Source: Bathynomus jamesi (lineage: Eukaryota > Arthropoda > Malacostraca > Isopoda > Cirolanidae). Taken from it: a DNA stretch of 64,000 nucleotides. Below the pieces are notes generated by a model. The model worked only from the letters and a program-made list of their open reading frames with translations, had not been told where the DNA came from and did no database searches. The stretch spans positions 1,214,001 to 1,278,000 of the forward strand of contig JAJOZX010000486.1 in NCBI GenBank assembly GCA_023014485.1. Direction: 5' to 3'. Position numbers and translations under genes: made by a program. Below, piece after piece: positions 63,219 to 64,000 of the stretch (its first letter is position 1; each line of letters starts with the position of its first letter).

Positions 63219-64000
63219 GATACAGGTACAATGGGATCGTCTGCTAAAAATCGTGATCTTGTAGAAAATCCTTTATGTTTTATATTTGACAAAGTAGATC
63301 ATATTAGGTCAGACCTTCTCGTATCTGTTTGTCATGATTTTTATGATTCGGAAGAAATAGAACATGCGAGGGTACAGTTAAACACCCTGTTCAGTGTTAC
63401 CCTCCCAACTCGTAGAGGTAATTCTAGAAACGAGAATATCCTAAATAAAGTGTCGACCCTCTGAGATAATGAGAACAATATTACCTTCTACGTTACTAAC
63501 TTCTATAGAATACCGGTAATCTCTATGGGTGATGTAGACGTTTCGGTGCTCCTCAAACAGTACAATGAGGTACAAAAGTCGTTAATTGAACTGAAACACC
63601 AACACGTGGTGTCAAATCAGAAAAATGCGATTTCGCTAGAACAAGTTCGGTCAGAATTAGGTGCGTTGAAGGAGACGCTCCTCCCAAAGTCCAGTTACTC
63701 GGAAGTCGTTCAACAAGTCAGAACCCCAAGAGGCGCATCGGGCAGCGAGGGAAACGAAATCCCCTCCCCCAATTCCCCCCTAAATGTGGGGTGGAAACGC
63801 AGCATGCAGGGGAAGCGATCAACCTCCCTCCTGTTCAGGAAAGGACTCCTGCTCCCGATTTCACAATGACGAACAGGGACTATCCGATGCCAAGAAACAA
63901 GGCATCACTGCCCTTTTCCTTACCTTCGACTGCTCGGCGTGCAATTTCACACCCTCCCACCGAAGAAGGAGGGGCATGCGCATCCGTCAGGATATAAACA
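63219..64000 (+). pseudogene. Non-LTR retrotransposon ORF1-type protein, incomplete
   Basis: From about MGSSAKNRDLVENPL (63230) the frame runs to a TGA at 63462, continues in the same frame through MGDVDVSVLLKQYNEVQKSL (63525) to 63869, then shifts. NPLCFIFDKVDHIRSDLLVS and DFYDSEEIEHARVQLNTLF, followed by a coiled-coil segment, resemble the protein encoded upstream of ORF2 in some arthropod and cnidarian LINEs. The Pro/Ser-rich leader before it (62976-63220) includes two similar blocks with GGTATCTGGA. The ORF2 expected to follow lies beyond the window. Confidence 0.5.

Overview
This window is eukaryotic nuclear DNA, almost certainly from an arthropod and probably an insect. The signs are a spliced trypsin-like serine protease gene whose phases fit across GT-AG introns, short (TTAGG)5 blocks matching the insect telomere unit, long (AT)n microsatellites, and many IS630-Tc1-mariner, hAT, CR1/L2, RTE, SINE and Polinton/Maverick sequences. 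No prokaryotic gene organisation is present, and I do not name a species.

Layout. 1-12 kb: decayed mobile-type genes. They comprise a PIN/XPG-like plus CXC-domain gene (60-1710), a hAT-like 'family B' gene (3083-4620), the 3' end of a 'family A' transposon (4621-6383) carrying a hAT deletion derivative with an 8-bp target duplication, LINE fragments, and an RTE LINE nested in an older L2/CR1-like LINE. 12-42 kb: the single recognisable host gene, a secreted-type serine protease on the + strand. Six exons are visible (about 13.72, 16.9, 17.65, 39.15, 39.72 and 41.98 kb) and the reading phase is preserved at every junction. Its introns are swollen by insertions: a 2.4-kb family A element with 6-bp target duplication; three adjacent IS630-Tc1-mariner elements, one carrying an intact 356-residue DD41D transposase; a CR1-type LINE with an esterase-like ORF1; a 2.1-kb 'family C' TIR element; Merlin-like MITEs; 5S- and tRNA-derived SINE-like pieces; and long AT tracts.

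43.4-59.6 kb: one roughly 16.1-kb Polinton/Maverick. It has long inverted terminal regions, with GGACAAAAGCCCCC repeats at both tips and ATGATACTG directly outside both ends. A leftward block holds protein-primed family-B DNA polymerase plus unknown ORFs. A rightward block holds packaging ATPase, a small basic core-type protein, an unknown ORF, integrase, a capsid-protein C-terminal remnant and an adenain-like protease. It is broken: polymerase, integrase and two small genes are frameshifted and most of the capsid gene is deleted. The ATPase and protease frames stay open. The right end also carries a 717-bp tandem duplication and nested MITEs.

59.6-64 kb: a hAT MITE, a third family A copy on the minus strand with another MITE inside it, and the ORF1 region of a LINE that runs off the window.

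Families A, B and C are the best candidates for under-described systems. They resemble proteins usually left as uncharacterised in arthropod genomes. Here families A and C sit inside elements with definable terminal inverted repeats, so they look like transposases of cut-and-paste transposons rather than host genes.
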